Shown here: in pieces, positions 44,843-53,948 of the stretch | Layout: every line of letters begins with the position of its first letter | Numbering within the stretch: the first letter of the stretch is position 1 | DNA from: Sphingopyxis sp. FD7 | Lineage (GTDB): Bacteria > Pseudomonadota > Alphaproteobacteria > Sphingomonadales > Sphingomonadaceae | NCBI RefSeq assembly: GCF_003609835.1 | Contig: NZ_AP017898.1 | Span: 1,178,001 to 1,242,000 of the forward strand | Direction of reading: 5' to 3' | DNA length: 64,000 nucleotides | The notes under the pieces: model-generated | Told to the model about the DNA's origin: nothing | Database searches by the model: none | Seen by the model: only the letters and a program-made list of their open reading frames with translations | Position numbers and translations under genes: made by a program

Positions 44843-47143
44843 ATGAAAAAGCCCAAGCCGCAACCCGGCCTGCCCTCGCGCGAGCAGATTTTGCGGTTCA
44901 TCGAGGACAGCCCCGGCGCGATCGGGAAGCGCGAGATTGCCAAGCATTTCGGCGTACGTGGCGCCGACAAGATCGCGCTCAAGGCCTTGCTCAAGGACAT
45001 GACCGACGAAGGGCTGGTCGACATGGCGCCGGGGCGTGCCTTTCACAAACATGGCGGGTTGCCGCGCGTCACCGTGCTGCGCGTCGCGGCGGTCGAGGGC
45101 GATGCCGTCTGGGCGGTGCCCGATCGCTGGGAGGGCGCCGGGGCGCCGCCGCGGCTGCGCGTGATGGAGAAGGGACGGCGCGGGGCGCTCGGGGTCGGCG
45201 ACCGCATCCTCGCGCGCACCGAGGAGCGCGGGGGCGGGCATGTCGCGCACCCGATGAAGACATTGCAGGCGGGCGGCGAGACGATCATCGGCGTGCTCGT
45301 CGCCGACACCGGCCCCGGCGGCAAGCCGATGACCTGGCTGCGCCCTGCCGACAAGCGCGCGCGCTTCGACTTCGCGGTGGCGGACATGGGCGATGCCGCG
45401 ATCGGCGACCTGGTGCGCGCCGAGCTGTCGGGGCGTGGCCCCGCGACCAAGGCGCGCGTGATCGACCGCATCGGCGATCCCTTCGCGCCGCGCTCGCTCA
45501 GCATGATCGCGATCGCGAAGCATGAAATCCCGCACGTCTTTGGCGACGAGGTCATCGACGAGGCCGAGCGCTCGGCGACACTGCCGCTGACCCCCGACGG
45601 GCGTGAGGATCTGCGCGATCTGCCCATCCTTGCGATCGACCCCGCCGACGCGCGCGACCATGACGATGCCGTCTGGGCGATCCCCGACGACGATCCCGGC
45701 AACAAGGGCGGGTATCGCGCCATCGTCGCGATAGCCGACGTCAGTTTTTATGTCCGTCCCGACGGCGCGCTCGACCGCGAGGCGCGGCGGCGCGGCAACA
45801 GCGTCTATTTCCCCGACCAGGTCGTACCGATGTTGCCCGAGACGCTGTCGGCGGGCGTGTGTTCGCTGAAAGCCGGGCAGGATCGCGCCGCGATGGCGTG
45901 CCACCTGACCGTCGACAGGCATGGCAAGGTGACGTCATGGCGCTTCACGCGCGCGCTGGTGCGGCTGCGCGCGAACATCGCCTATGAACGCGCGCAGGCA
46001 GCCTTTGATGCCGACGTGCCTGACGCGGGATGGGACGAGGATGTGCTTCCGGCGCTCCGCCAGCTCTGGGCGTGCTGGGCGCTGCTCGCCAAGGCGCGCG
46101 CGGCGCGGGCGCCGCTCGACCTCGACCTGCCCGAGCGGCAGGTCATCCTCGACGAACAGGGCGGCATCGCCGAAATCCGCGTGCGCGAAAGGCTCGACGC
46201 GCACCGGCTGATCGAGGATTATATGATCGCGGCGAATGTCGCGGCGGCGAAGGCGCTGGAGGCGAAAAAGTCGCCCGTGATGTACCGCATCCACGAACCG
46301 CCGAGCCGCGAGAAGCTGGTCAGCCTGAAGGATTATCTGGAGACGTTCGAGCAGAGCTTTGCGCTGGGGCAGGTCATTACGCCCGCGGTGTTCAACCGCC
46401 TGATCGACGGCTTTTCGGGCGACGATCGCCTGCCCGAAATCATGGAGGCGATTTTGCGCAGCCAGACGCAGGCCTATTACGGCCCCGCCAACTCGGGGCA
46501 TTTCGGGCTCGCGCTCGGCTCCTACGCGCATTTCACCTCGCCGATCCGCCGCTACGCAGACCTGATCGTCCACCGGGCGCTGGTTGATTCCTGGCGGCTC
46601 GAAGTGCCGGGCAAGCCCAAAGGCCTGCCGGCGAAAACCGGGTTGGGCGAAGCCGACGCCAAGGGCTTGTCGCGCATCGGCGAAGCGATCAGCGCGCTCG
46701 AACGGCGGGCGATGGAGGCCGAACGCGAGACGATCGACCGCTATGTCGCGGCATATCTGGCGGGCAAGGTGGGAGAGATCGTCGCGGCGCGCATCACGGG
46801 GGTGCAGCCGTTCGGCTTTTTCGCCACCGTCGACGGGCTTGGCGGCGACGGGCTGGTGCCGGTGTCGACGCTGGGCAGCGAGCGCTTCTTCTATGACGAG
46901 GCGGCGCGGACGCTCGACAGCGAGCATGGCCGCGTCAGCTATAGCGTCGGCCAGCGGCTCGAACTCAGGCTGATGGATGCCAATCCGGTAAGTGGCGCGC
47001 TGCGCTTCGCATTGCCCGACGCGCCCGAAGGGGGGTTCCGCAATCGGCCGCCGCGGCGCGACGGGGTGAAGAAGGCAGGCAAGCCTATGGTCGGCAAACG
47101 CGGGCGGCCTGCGAATATCAAGCATAAGGGCAAGCGTCGCTGA
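44843..47143 (+). CDS. rnr: Ribonuclease R
   Basis: The 766-residue 3'-5' exoribonuclease degrades structured RNA. An N-terminal winged-helix region (EQILRFIEDSPGAIGKREIAKHFG) is followed by cold-shock domains, the RNB catalytic block ILAIDPADARDHDDAVWA, and a C-terminal S1 domain (about 645-725; VAARITGVQPFGFFA). A basic tail ends the protein. It starts right after the inverted-repeat element. Confidence 0.94.
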   Translation: MKKPKPQPGLPSREQILRFIEDSPGAIGKREIAKHFGVRGADKIALKALLKDMTDEGLVDMAPGRAFHKHGGLPRVTVLRVAAVEGDAVWAVPDRWEGAGAPPRLRVMEKGRRGALGVGDRILARTEERGGGHVAHPMKTLQAGGETIIGVLVADTGPGGKPMTWLRPADKRARFDFAVADMGDAAIGDLVRAELSGRGPATKARVIDRIGDPFAPRSLSMIAIAKHEIPHVFGDEVIDEAERSATLPLTPDGREDLRDLPILAIDPADARDHDDAVWAIPDDDPGNKGGYRAIVAIADVSFYVRPDGALDREARRRGNSVYFPDQVVPMLPETLSAGVCSLKAGQDRAAMACHLTVDRHGKVTSWRFTRALVRLRANIAYERAQAAFDADVPDAGWDEDVLPALRQLWACWALLAKARAARAPLDLDLPERQVILDEQGGIAEIRVRERLDAHRLIEDYMIAANVAAAKALEAKKSPVMYRIHEPPSREKLVSLKDYLETFEQSFALGQVITPAVFNRLIDGFSGDDRLPEIMEAILRSQTQAYYGPANSGHFGLALGSYAHFTSPIRRYADLIVHRALVDSWRLEVPGKPKGLPAKTGLGEADAKGLSRIGEAISALERRAMEAERETIDRYVAAYLAGKVGEIVAARITGVQPFGFFATVDGLGGDGLVPVSTLGSERFFYDEAARTLDSEHGRVSYSVGQRLELRLMDANPVSGALRFALPDAPEGGFRNRPPRRDGVKKAGKPMVGKRGRPANIKHKGKRR

Positions 47144-47157
47144 TCCATCCCTTCGGC

Positions 47158-47232
47158 ATTCCCGCGAAAGCGGGAATCCAGAGCGGGTGTCGGCTGATTC
47201 CTCCCTGGGTTCCCGCTTTCGCGGGAATGACG
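47158..47232. repeat. ATTCCCGCGAAAGCGGGAAT hairpin pair
   Basis: Two inverted arms (47158-47182 and 47205-47232), each a CCCGCGAAAGCGGG-type hairpin, lie between convergent rnr and a regulator gene and may terminate both. Confidence 0.8.
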
Positions 47233-47240
47233 ATGTTATT

Positions 47241-48023
47241 CTATTGCCCAGCCATTTTCCGCAACAGCGCCGCGCTTTCCGCATCCGCCGGGAAAAAGGC
47301 CTCGATCGCCAGTTCGGACAGGGTGATGTCGACCGGCGTGCCGAAGATCGTCACCGTGGAGACGAAGCGGATCTGCCCCAGGGGCGTGTCGAGGATCAGC
47401 GGCACCGCGATCCCGTTCGCCGCGCTACCATCATGTCCGGCCGCTCCCTTGCCATAGTCCGCCAGCTCGGTCCGCAACGCGACCAGCCCCGCATCGGCGC
47501 TCGCGTCGATCTGGTGATCGAGCCGTTCGAGCAGGTGCGCGCGCCATTCGCCAAGGTTGACGATATGTCGCTTCAGCCCGTCGGGGTGCAACGCGACGCG
47601 AAGCACATTGACCGGCGGTTCCAGCAGTTCGGGCGCCGCGAGCTGGGTGAGCAGCGCGACCGCGCCATTGGCGGCGATCATGTTCCAGTGCCGGTCGACC
47701 GCGAGCGCGGGATAGGGCTCGTGCCCCTTCAGCACATGGTCGACGATCGCCTTCATGCCCGCCATTTCGGGGCTGTCCAGGTCGCGTTCGCGATAATCGG
47801 GGGCATAGCCTGCCGCCAGCAGCATCGCATTGCGCGCGCGGTTCGGCACTTCCAGGCAATCGGCGATGCGTTGCAGCATCAGCGCGCTCGGCCGCGAGCG
47901 CCCGGTTTCGATGAAGCTCAGGTGCCGGGTCGAAATCTCGGTATCGAGTGCGAGGTCCATCTGGCTCATCCGGCGCCGGATGCGCCATTCGCGAAGCTGT
48001 TCGCCGACGGGTGCGGGGGTCAT
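47241..48023 (-). CDS. XRE-family regulator with MmyB-like ligand domain
   Basis: The 260-residue protein has an N-terminal helix-turn-helix (about 7-62: LREWRIRRRMSQMDLALD, then STRHLSFIETGRSRPS) and a C-terminal MmyB-like PAS-fold domain that often binds fatty-acid-type ligands. It is divergent from a small membrane-protein gene with about 118 bp between starts, its most likely target. Ligand unknown. Confidence 0.82.
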   Translation of the reverse strand: MTPAPVGEQLREWRIRRRMSQMDLALDTEISTRHLSFIETGRSRPSALMLQRIADCLEVPNRARNAMLLAAGYAPDYRERDLDSPEMAGMKAIVDHVLKGHEPYPALAVDRHWNMIAANGAVALLTQLAAPELLEPPVNVLRVALHPDGLKRHIVNLGEWRAHLLERLDHQIDASADAGLVALRTELADYGKGAAGHDGSAANGIAVPLILDTPLGQIRFVSTVTIFGTPVDITLSELAIEAFFPADAESAALLRKMAGQ

Positions 48024-48141
48024 GGCCTGTCTCCTTCGTAAGCGCAGCTATACCTCGGCCTTCGCTTTTTCCATTACCTTGGGCGTAATCGACGCCATTC
48101 GCTTTCGGGCCCAATTGGAGCGGGTCGAAAGGAGAATCACC

Positions 48142-48534
48142 ATGTCGATCCGCAATCTCAAGACCATTCTTATCGTCGATGCCGTCACCTGCGCCGGGGT
48201 TTTTGCCGCAGGCCTGCTGGCCGCGGTGCCCGTCGGTGCGCTGCTCGGCCTGCCCGCGCAGGTCGTTTCGATCGGCGGCTGGATCTGCCTCGCCGCCGCG
48301 CTGCTGATGATCGTCGCCGCGCGGCAGGCGGTGCCGAGCGCCGCGCTCGTCAAGCTGATCGCGATCGGCAACCTGGGCTGGGTTGCCGCGAGCTTTGCGG
48401 TGATCGCGACTTTCGCGGGCCAGATGACCGGCATCGGCATCGCAGTCGTAACCGTTCAGGCGCTCGGTGTGCTCGGCTTTGCGATCCTCGAATGGAAGGG
48501 CGCCGTCGCGCCCGCCGCTGCCGTTACCGTCTGA
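48142..48534 (+). CDS. Small four-helix membrane protein
   Basis: The 130-residue protein is nearly all hydrophobic, with four predicted membrane helices (about 8-30, 40-60, 69-90, 95-117). I chose ATG 48142, preceded by AAAGGAG; the longer frame reads back through the divergent regulator and is not real. I recognise no motif. The divergent XRE/MmyB gene suggests that it is that regulator's target. Confidence 0.75.
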   Translation: MSIRNLKTILIVDAVTCAGVFAAGLLAAVPVGALLGLPAQVVSIGGWICLAAALLMIVAARQAVPSAALVKLIAIGNLGWVAASFAVIATFAGQMTGIGIAVVTVQALGVLGFAILEWKGAVAPAAAVTV

Positions 48535-48541
48535 ACGCGCC

Positions 48542-48997
48542 TCAGCTCAACGCATCGAGCCGGGCGAGATCGATCCCGCCCGGCACCAGCATCACCGGAC
48601 AGGGGAGCGTGCCCGCATCCTGTCCGGTGAAATGCGATACCAGCGGGCCGGGCGCGCCGGTCGCCGCGGTGGCCAGCACCAGCGCGGCAATCTCGTCGCT
48701 CGCGCCGATGACTTCGCGCACGACATCGACGGGCTTGCCCGACTTCACCATGATCTGCGGCGTCACGCCGGCTTCCTGCACCACCGCATCGGCGGCGGCG
48801 GCGACCAGTTCCTCGGCATGTTCGCGCGCCTCGGCCTCGATCGTCGCCTGGACGCCGCCGAACGCGACGAAATCCTGCGGAGGGACGATGGCGAGCACCA
48901 TGACGCCGCCGCCCGTCCGCGCCGCGCGCCGCGCCGCAAAGCGCAGCGCCAGCGACGCCTCGGGGCTGTCGTCGATCACCACCAGATATGTCCGCAT
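48542..48997 (-). CDS. Universal stress protein (UspA family)
   Basis: A single Usp domain of 151 residues: YLVVIDDSPEASLALRFAARRAAR at the start and a C-terminal VLATAATGAPGPLVSHFTG where ATP-binding members have a G-x2-G-x9-G motif. The glycine spacing here is not a full match, so ATP binding is uncertain. It is divergent from pdhC and convergent with the small membrane gene, which ends 7 bp away. Confidence 0.85.
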   Translation of the reverse strand: MRTYLVVIDDSPEASLALRFAARRAARTGGGVMVLAIVPPQDFVAFGGVQATIEAEAREHAEELVAAAADAVVQEAGVTPQIMVKSGKPVDVVREVIGASDEIAALVLATAATGAPGPLVSHFTGQDAGTLPCPVMLVPGGIDLARLDALS

Positions 48998-49155
48998 CGC
49001 CCCGACCCCCGATATTATCCTTGATGCGAGACTGCGTCACATTCGTATGAAACGCAAGTTTGGCCCGCTGGACCTTGACCGGCGCACGGCTTATGGCGAG
49101 GAAGAATCCGTAGCGGCAGGCGCGGCCTGCAAGACTGACAGGGACACGCCTAGAC

Positions 49156-50466
49156 ATGCCAATCGAACTCAAAATGCCCGCTCTCTCGCCGACGATGGAG
49201 GAGGGCACACTCGCCAAATGGCTGGTGAAGGAGGGCGATGAGGTCAAGTCGGGCGACCTGCTCGCCGAGATCGAGACCGACAAGGCGACGATGGAGTTCG
49301 AAGCGGTCGACGAAGGCGTGGTGAGCCAGATCCTCGTCGCCGAGGGGACCGATGGCGTGAAGGTCGGCACCGTGATCGCCGTGATTGCGGGCGAGGGGGA
49401 GGATGCGGGCGAAGCGAAGGCGACGCCTGCTGCTGCGCCTGCGCCGGTTCCGGCAAAAGACGTCGCCCCAGCGGAAGCTGGGGCCGCTACCGTCAGTGCA
49501 CCTCCGCCAGCGGTCCCAGCTTCCGCTGGGACGACGAATGTGGGCGACCGCATCAAAGCCAGCCCGCTCGCCAGGCGCCTCGCCGCCGAACAAGGCATCG
49601 ACCTCAAAAAGCTGACCGGCACCGGCCCCGGCGGCCGCATCGTCAAGGCCGACCTCGAAAGCGCGCCCACAGGCGCCGCTGCATCCACTGCCGTCGCCCC
49701 CGCGCAGGCGGGGGCCGCTGTCGGCACGGCGCCCGCTGCCGCACCGGCCCCCGCAGGCCCGATCCCCGATTTCGGCATCCCGCACGAGGACGAAAAGCTC
49801 AGCGGTATGCGCAAGACGATCGCGCGCCGCCTGACGCAGTCGATGCAGGAAGCGCCGCACATCTATCTGACCGTCGACATCCGCCTCGACGCGCTTTTGA
49901 AGCTGCGCGGCGAACTCAACGCCAGCCTTGCCGATCGCGGCGTCAAGCTCAGCGTCAACGACATGCTGATCAAGGCGCTCGCGGTGGCATTGGAGCGCGT
50001 GCCGCAGTGCAACGTCAGCTTCGGCGGCGATGTGATGCGCAAATACAGCCGCGCCGACATTTCGGTCGCGGTCAGCATTCCGGGCGGGCTGATCACGCCG
50101 ATCATCGTCGATGCGGGGGCCAAGTCGCTGTCGAAAATCTCGACCGAAATGGCCGAGCTGGCGGGCCGCGCCAAGGAAGGCAAGCTGCAACCGCATGAAT
50201 ATCAAGGCGGCACCGCCAGCATCTCGAACATGGGCATGATGGGGATCAAGCAGTTCACCGCTGTCATCAACCCGCCGCAGGCGATGATCATGGCGATCGG
50301 CGCGGGCGAGAAGCGGCCCTATGTGGTCGACGACGCGCTGGCGATCGCCACGGTCATGTCGGCGACCGGCAGCTTCGACCACCGCGCGATCGACGGCGCC
50401 GACGGCGCGCTGCTGATGAAGACCTTCAAGGAACTGGTGGAAAGCCCGCTGGGGCTGGTGGCGTAA
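49156..50466 (+). CDS. pdhC: Pyruvate dehydrogenase E2, dihydrolipoyllysine acetyltransferase
   Basis: The 436-residue E2 core passes the acetyl group from lipoate to CoA. The lipoyl domain carries Lys43 in [10 protein letters not shown] peripheral-subunit-binding domain ([16 protein letters not shown], about residues 134-150) and the catalytic domain with [13 protein letters not shown] follow. Two linkers contain palindromic repeat sequence translated in frame: residues about 102-126 (from 49461-49534) and about 179-188 (from 49692-49719). E1 genes are not adjacent; lpdA (E3) follows after an inserted nuclease element. Confidence 0.93.
   Translation: MPIELKMPALSPTMEEGTLAKWLVKEGDEVKSGDLLAEIETDKATMEFEAVDEGVVSQILVAEGTDGVKVGTVIAVIAGEGEDAGEAKATPAAAPAPVPAKDVAPAEAGAATVSAPPPAVPASAGTTNVGDRIKASPLARRLAAEQGIDLKKLTGTGPGGRIVKADLESAPTGAAASTAVAPAQAGAAVGTAPAAAPAPAGPIPDFGIPHEDEKLSGMRKTIARRLTQSMQEAPHIYLTVDIRLDALLKLRGELNASLADRGVKLSVNDMLIKALAVALERVPQCNVSFGGDVMRKYSRADISVAVSIPGGLITPIIVDAGAKSLSKISTEMAELAGRAKEGKLQPHEYQGGTASISNMGMMGIKQFTAVINPPQAMIMAIGAGEKRPYVVDDALAIATVMSATGSFDHRAIDGADGALLMKTFKELVESPLGLVA
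49461..49534. repeat. Inverted-repeat pair inside the pdhC linker
   Basis: Arms 49461-49488 and 49507-49534 (core GCGGAAGCTGGG and its inverse) are 26 of 28 bases complementary. They encode Ala/Pro/Gly-rich linker between lipoyl and subunit-binding domains. Confidence 0.85.
49692..49719. repeat. Palindrome inside the second pdhC linker
   Basis: Identical over 28 bases, in inverse orientation, to the intergenic palindrome at 33731-33758, which shows that it is a dispersed repeat and not native linker code. Confidence 0.88.
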
Positions 50467-50467
50467 C

Positions 50468-50995
50468 ATGCCCGCGAGGGGCCAAAGCCCCTCTCCCCTT
50501 GCGGGAGAGGGGTTGGGGAGTGGGGTCCGCGCCGCGTCTGCGGCGCACAAGACGGTAACCGTCGCTCTTGCCCGCAAGGCCCTGTTGCTGGAACGCGCCC
50601 GCGCGATGCGGTCGAACCCGACCGATGCCGAACGTCGGTTATGGTCGATCCTGCGCGCCGGACGGCTCGACGGCCTGAGATGGCGGCGTCAGGCGATCAT
50701 CGACGATTGCTACATCGCCGATTTCATCTGCTTCGAACATCGCCTGATTGTCGAAGCCGACGGCGGGCAACACGCCGAAAATAAGCATGATGCCGCCCGC
50801 GACGCCTATCTGACCGCGCAAGGTTTTCGCATCCTGCGTTTCTGGAACAACGACATTCTGGCTAGCAGCCAGGGCGTTGCCGAAACGATATTGGATGCCA
50901 TCGATTCTTCTGGCGCGCAGACGCGCGCCGTCCCCACACCCCAACCCCTCTCCCGCAAGGGGAGAGGGGCTTTTGAAGGAGCCCATAATGGCTGA
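50468..50995 (+). CDS. DUF559 (Vsr-like endonuclease) protein inside a hairpin element
   Basis: The 175-residue protein belongs to the DUF559/very-short-patch-repair-like PD-(D/E)XK family: PTDAERRLWSILR, ADFICFEHRLIVEADGGQH with Asp85, Glu96, Asp98 and Gln101-His102, and FRILRFWNNDIL. Residues 6-20 and about 155-169 are encoded by the inverted repeat ends (SPSPLAGEGLG at the N-terminus, TPQPLSRKGRG at the C-terminus). ATG 50468 is one base after the pdhC stop; ATG 50606 would give just the nuclease core. Its end overlaps the lpdA start by 8 bp. DNA nicking or cutting is inferred from the fold. Confidence 0.85.
   Translation: MPARGQSPSPLAGEGLGSGVRAASAAHKTVTVALARKALLLERARAMRSNPTDAERRLWSILRAGRLDGLRWRRQAIIDDCYIADFICFEHRLIVEADGGQHAENKHDAARDAYLTAQGFRILRFWNNDILASSQGVAETILDAIDSSGAQTRAVPTPQPLSRKGRGAFEGAHNG
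50484..50973 (+). mobile_element. Hairpin-ended element carrying a DUF559 nuclease gene
   Basis: Inverted 42-bp ends (50484-50525 and 50932-50973) match in 41 of 42 positions. Each end contains a 10-bp hairpin CCCCTCTCCC-CTTGC-GGGAGAGGGG followed by TTGGGG(A/T)GTGGGG. Without it the pdhC-lpdA gap would be about 31 bp. No clear target duplication is visible. Treating it as a mobile element is inference from symmetry and position. Confidence 0.6.
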
Positions 50996-52385
50996 CACCA
51001 ATTACGACCTCATCGTCCTCGGCTCCGGCCCCGGCGGCTATGTCGCGGCGATCCGCGCGGCACAGCTCGGCCTCAAGACCGCGATTGTCGAGCGCGAGCT
51101 GCTCGGTGGCATCTGCCTCAACTGGGGCTGCATCCCGACCAAGGCGCTGCTGCGCTCGGCCGAAATCTATCATTATATGAGCCACGCGGACGCCTATGGG
51201 CTGAAAGCCGCCGAGATCAGCGCCGATATCGATGCGGTGGTGAAGCGGTCGCGCGGGGTCGCGAAGCAGCTCAATCAGGGCGTTACGCATCTGATGAAGA
51301 AGCACAAGATCAGCGTCCATATGGGCACGGGCAAGCTGACCGCGCCGGGCAAGCTGGAGGTCAAGGGCGAGAAGGGCACCGAAACCCTGACCGCCAAGAA
51401 TATCATCGTCGCGACCGGCGCGCGCGCGCGCGACCTGCCGTTCGCGCCTGCCGACGGCAAGCGCATCTGGACCTATCGCCACGCGCTCGTCCCGCCCGAA
51501 ATGCCCAGGAAGCTGCTCGTCATCGGGTCGGGGGCGATCGGGATTGAGTTTGCGAGCTTTTACAGCGATATGGGCGCCGAAGTTACAGTCGTTGAGATGC
51601 TCGACCGCCTCGTACCCGTCGAGGACGCCGACATTTCGGCCTTCCTCGAAAAACAGCTGAAAAAACAAGGCATGACGATCCACACCGGCGCCGGGGTCGA
51701 GGAGCTGAAGGCGACCGCGAGCGGCGTTACCGCGAAGATCAAGGGCAAGGACGGCAAAGTCGAAAGCGCCGAGTTCAGCCACGCGATCGTCGCCATCGGC
51801 ATCGTCCCGAACACCGAGAATATCGGCCTCGAAGCGCTCGGCGTCAAAACAACCAGGGGCCATATCGACACCGACGCGACGTGCCGCACCAACGTCCCCG
51901 GCATCTGGGCGATCGGCGACGTCACTGCGCCGCCGTGGCTCGCGCACAAGGCGATGCACGAATCGATCATCGCGGTCGAGGCGATCGCGGGCAATCACCC
52001 GCACGCGATGGACGTGCGCAACATCCCCGGCTGCACCTATTGCCGCCCGCAGATCGCCAGCGTCGGGCTGACCGAAGCGAAGGCGAAGGAACTCGGTTAC
52101 GAGGTCAAGGCCGGCACCTTCCCATTCATCGGCAACGGCAAGGCGATCGCGCTGGGCGAGGCCGAAGGCTTCACCAAGACCGTGTTCGACGCGAAGACCG
52201 GCGAGCTGCTCGGCGCGCATATGATCGGCGCCGAGGTCACCGAGCTGATCCAGGGCTACACCATTGGCAAGACCGCCGAGCTGGTCGAGGATGACTTCAT
52301 CGGCACCGTTTTCCCGCACCCGACGCTCAGCGAAACGATGCACGAAGGGGTGCTCGCGGCGTTCGGGCGGCCGCTGCATATCTGA
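50988..52385 (+). CDS. lpdA: Dihydrolipoyl dehydrogenase (E3)
   Basis: The 465-residue flavoenzyme reoxidises dihydrolipoamide for pyruvate (and 2-oxoglutarate) dehydrogenase. FAD loop VLGSGPGGYVAAIRA, redox disulfide Cys43/Cys48 in GGICLNWGCIPTK, NAD loop VIGSGAIGIEFA and the catalytic histidine in FPHPTLSE are present. I chose ATG 50988 after GAAGGAG; the longer reading from 50877 would translate the repeat arm. Confidence 0.94.
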   Translation: MADTNYDLIVLGSGPGGYVAAIRAAQLGLKTAIVERELLGGICLNWGCIPTKALLRSAEIYHYMSHADAYGLKAAEISADIDAVVKRSRGVAKQLNQGVTHLMKKHKISVHMGTGKLTAPGKLEVKGEKGTETLTAKNIIVATGARARDLPFAPADGKRIWTYRHALVPPEMPRKLLVIGSGAIGIEFASFYSDMGAEVTVVEMLDRLVPVEDADISAFLEKQLKKQGMTIHTGAGVEELKATASGVTAKIKGKDGKVESAEFSHAIVAIGIVPNTENIGLEALGVKTTRGHIDTDATCRTNVPGIWAIGDVTAPPWLAHKAMHESIIAVEAIAGNHPHAMDVRNIPGCTYCRPQIASVGLTEAKAKELGYEVKAGTFPFIGNGKAIALGEAEGFTKTVFDAKTGELLGAHMIGAEVTELIQGYTIGKTAELVEDDFIGTVFPHPTLSETMHEGVLAAFGRPLHI

Positions 52386-52473
52386 GCGGCGGTCGCTCCC
52401 GCGATTTTCCGCTGTCCTAATCGGTGCGCCTTTGCCATCTAGGCAAAGGGCATCAACAAGGGACGGTCGCGAT

Positions 52474-53808
52474 ATGCAATTCAGAATGAAGTTGCGCAGT
52501 TTTCTGCGGGTTATGGGAATCGGCAGCATCGCGCTTCTGGGCGCGGCGGGCACCGGCATCGCGGCACAGGATGCGCCGTCGCAGACCGTCATCACCGCGG
52601 CGCGTTATATCGATGTGCTGACCGGCAAGACGGTCGAGCATCCCGCCATCTTCGTCGGCGCCGACGGCCGCATCACCAATATCGCCGATGCGCGCACCGT
52701 GCGCTGGGGGAGCGACGTCAAACATATCGACCTGGGCGACAAGACGTTGCTCCCCGGCCTCATCGACATGCACGTCCACCTCGACGGTCCCGCCGACATC
52801 GGCGGTTATCGCGGGCTGGAGTTTACCGACAGTTTCTGGGGCATGACCGCGGTCAAGAATGCGCGCGACATGCTCGACGCCGGGTTCACGACGGTGCGCA
52901 ACGTCGGATCGGGCGACCGCAACGACATCGGGCTGAAGCAGGCGATCGATTCGGGCTATGCCACGGGGCCGCGGATCGTTCCCGCGGGCTATGCGCTGGG
53001 CGCGACCGGCGGTCATTGCGACAGCACCTTCCTGCCGCCCAGCCTGGAAAAGAAGGACGGCAAGGAGGAGGGGATCGGCGATACGCCCGACGAGCTGCGC
53101 TATCAGGTGCGCCGCCAGCGCAAATATGGCGCCGAGGTCATCAAGGTGTGCGCAACGGGCGGCGTGTTCTCGCGCAACACCGAGCCGGGTCAGTTGCAGG
53201 TGCCCGAAAACGAACTGCGCGCCATCGCCGACGAGGCGCACCAGTGGGGGCTGCGCGTCGCCGCGCACGCGCATGGCGCGGCGGGCATCCGCGCCGCCAT
53301 CGCTGCGGGGATCGACACGATCGAACATGCGAGCCTGGTCGATGACGAGGGTATCCGCATGGCAATCGCCCGCAAGCAGCCCGTGTGGTTCGCGATGGAC
53401 ATCTACAACACCGAATATACGCAGGCCGAGGGCGCCAAGAACGGCGTGCTGGAGGATAATCTGCGCAAGGATCGCGAGATCGCGCAGATCCAGCGCGACA
53501 ATTTCCGCAAAGCGCACCGCGCAGGGGTGCGGATGGTGTTCGCGTCGGACGCGGGCGTGATGCCGCACGGTGACGTCGGCAAGCAGTTCCGAGTGATGGT
53601 CGAATATGGGATGACGCCGATGCAGGCGATCCAGGCCGCGACGAAGAATGCGGCCGAAGCGCTGGGGCGCGAAATGGACGTCGGGGCGATTGCGGTGGGG
53701 CGCTATGCCGACCTTGTTGCCGTCGATGGCGACCCGCTGGTGAATGTCCGCGAGCTGGAAAGCGTCGATGCCGTGGTGAAGGGCGGGGTGCTGGTGAAGG
53801 GGGAATGA
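52474..53808 (+). CDS. Exported amidohydrolase (Xaa-Pro dipeptidase/imidazolonepropionase-like)
   Basis: The 444-residue metal hydrolase has a signal peptide (residues 1 to about 33) and the amidohydrolase fold: metal motif DMHVHL, a presumably carboxylated lysine in EVIKVCATGG, AAHAHG, EHASLVDDEG and the Asp in FASDAGVMPHG. Relatives cleave C-terminal residues from dipeptides (Zn-carboxypeptidase/prolidase-like) or amide mycotoxins. Substrate cannot be set from sequence. ATG 52474 was chosen at the signal peptide; ATG 52486 is also possible. Confidence 0.85.
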   Translation: MQFRMKLRSFLRVMGIGSIALLGAAGTGIAAQDAPSQTVITAARYIDVLTGKTVEHPAIFVGADGRITNIADARTVRWGSDVKHIDLGDKTLLPGLIDMHVHLDGPADIGGYRGLEFTDSFWGMTAVKNARDMLDAGFTTVRNVGSGDRNDIGLKQAIDSGYATGPRIVPAGYALGATGGHCDSTFLPPSLEKKDGKEEGIGDTPDELRYQVRRQRKYGAEVIKVCATGGVFSRNTEPGQLQVPENELRAIADEAHQWGLRVAAHAHGAAGIRAAIAAGIDTIEHASLVDDEGIRMAIARKQPVWFAMDIYNTEYTQAEGAKNGVLEDNLRKDREIAQIQRDNFRKAHRAGVRMVFASDAGVMPHGDVGKQFRVMVEYGMTPMQAIQAATKNAAEALGREMDVGAIAVGRYADLVAVDGDPLVNVRELESVDAVVKGGVLVKGE

Positions 53809-53839
53809 CCTCTAAACTGAGGAGCAACCTCTAACCTGT

Positions 53840-53917
53840 CGTCATCCCGGCGAAGGTCGGGATCTTGCCCTGTCGTCTTGACGCACCGTCGAGATCCCGG
53901 CCTTCGCCGGGATGACG
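53840..53917. repeat. GTCATCCCGGCGAAG hairpin pair
   Basis: Inverted arms (CGTCATCCCGGCGAAGGTCG and ...CCTTCGCCGGGATGACG) around about 30 bp, between convergent genes; same family as 9095 and 15322. Confidence 0.82.
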
Positions 53918-53948
53918 GACTGGGTTCGCAGGCTTTAGGTCGGATGGC

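Noticed and set aside
50474-50983. Target duplication AGG(G/A)GCC around the DUF559 element
   Set aside because: The two copies differ and do not abut the repeat ends symmetrically; insufficient to claim a duplication.
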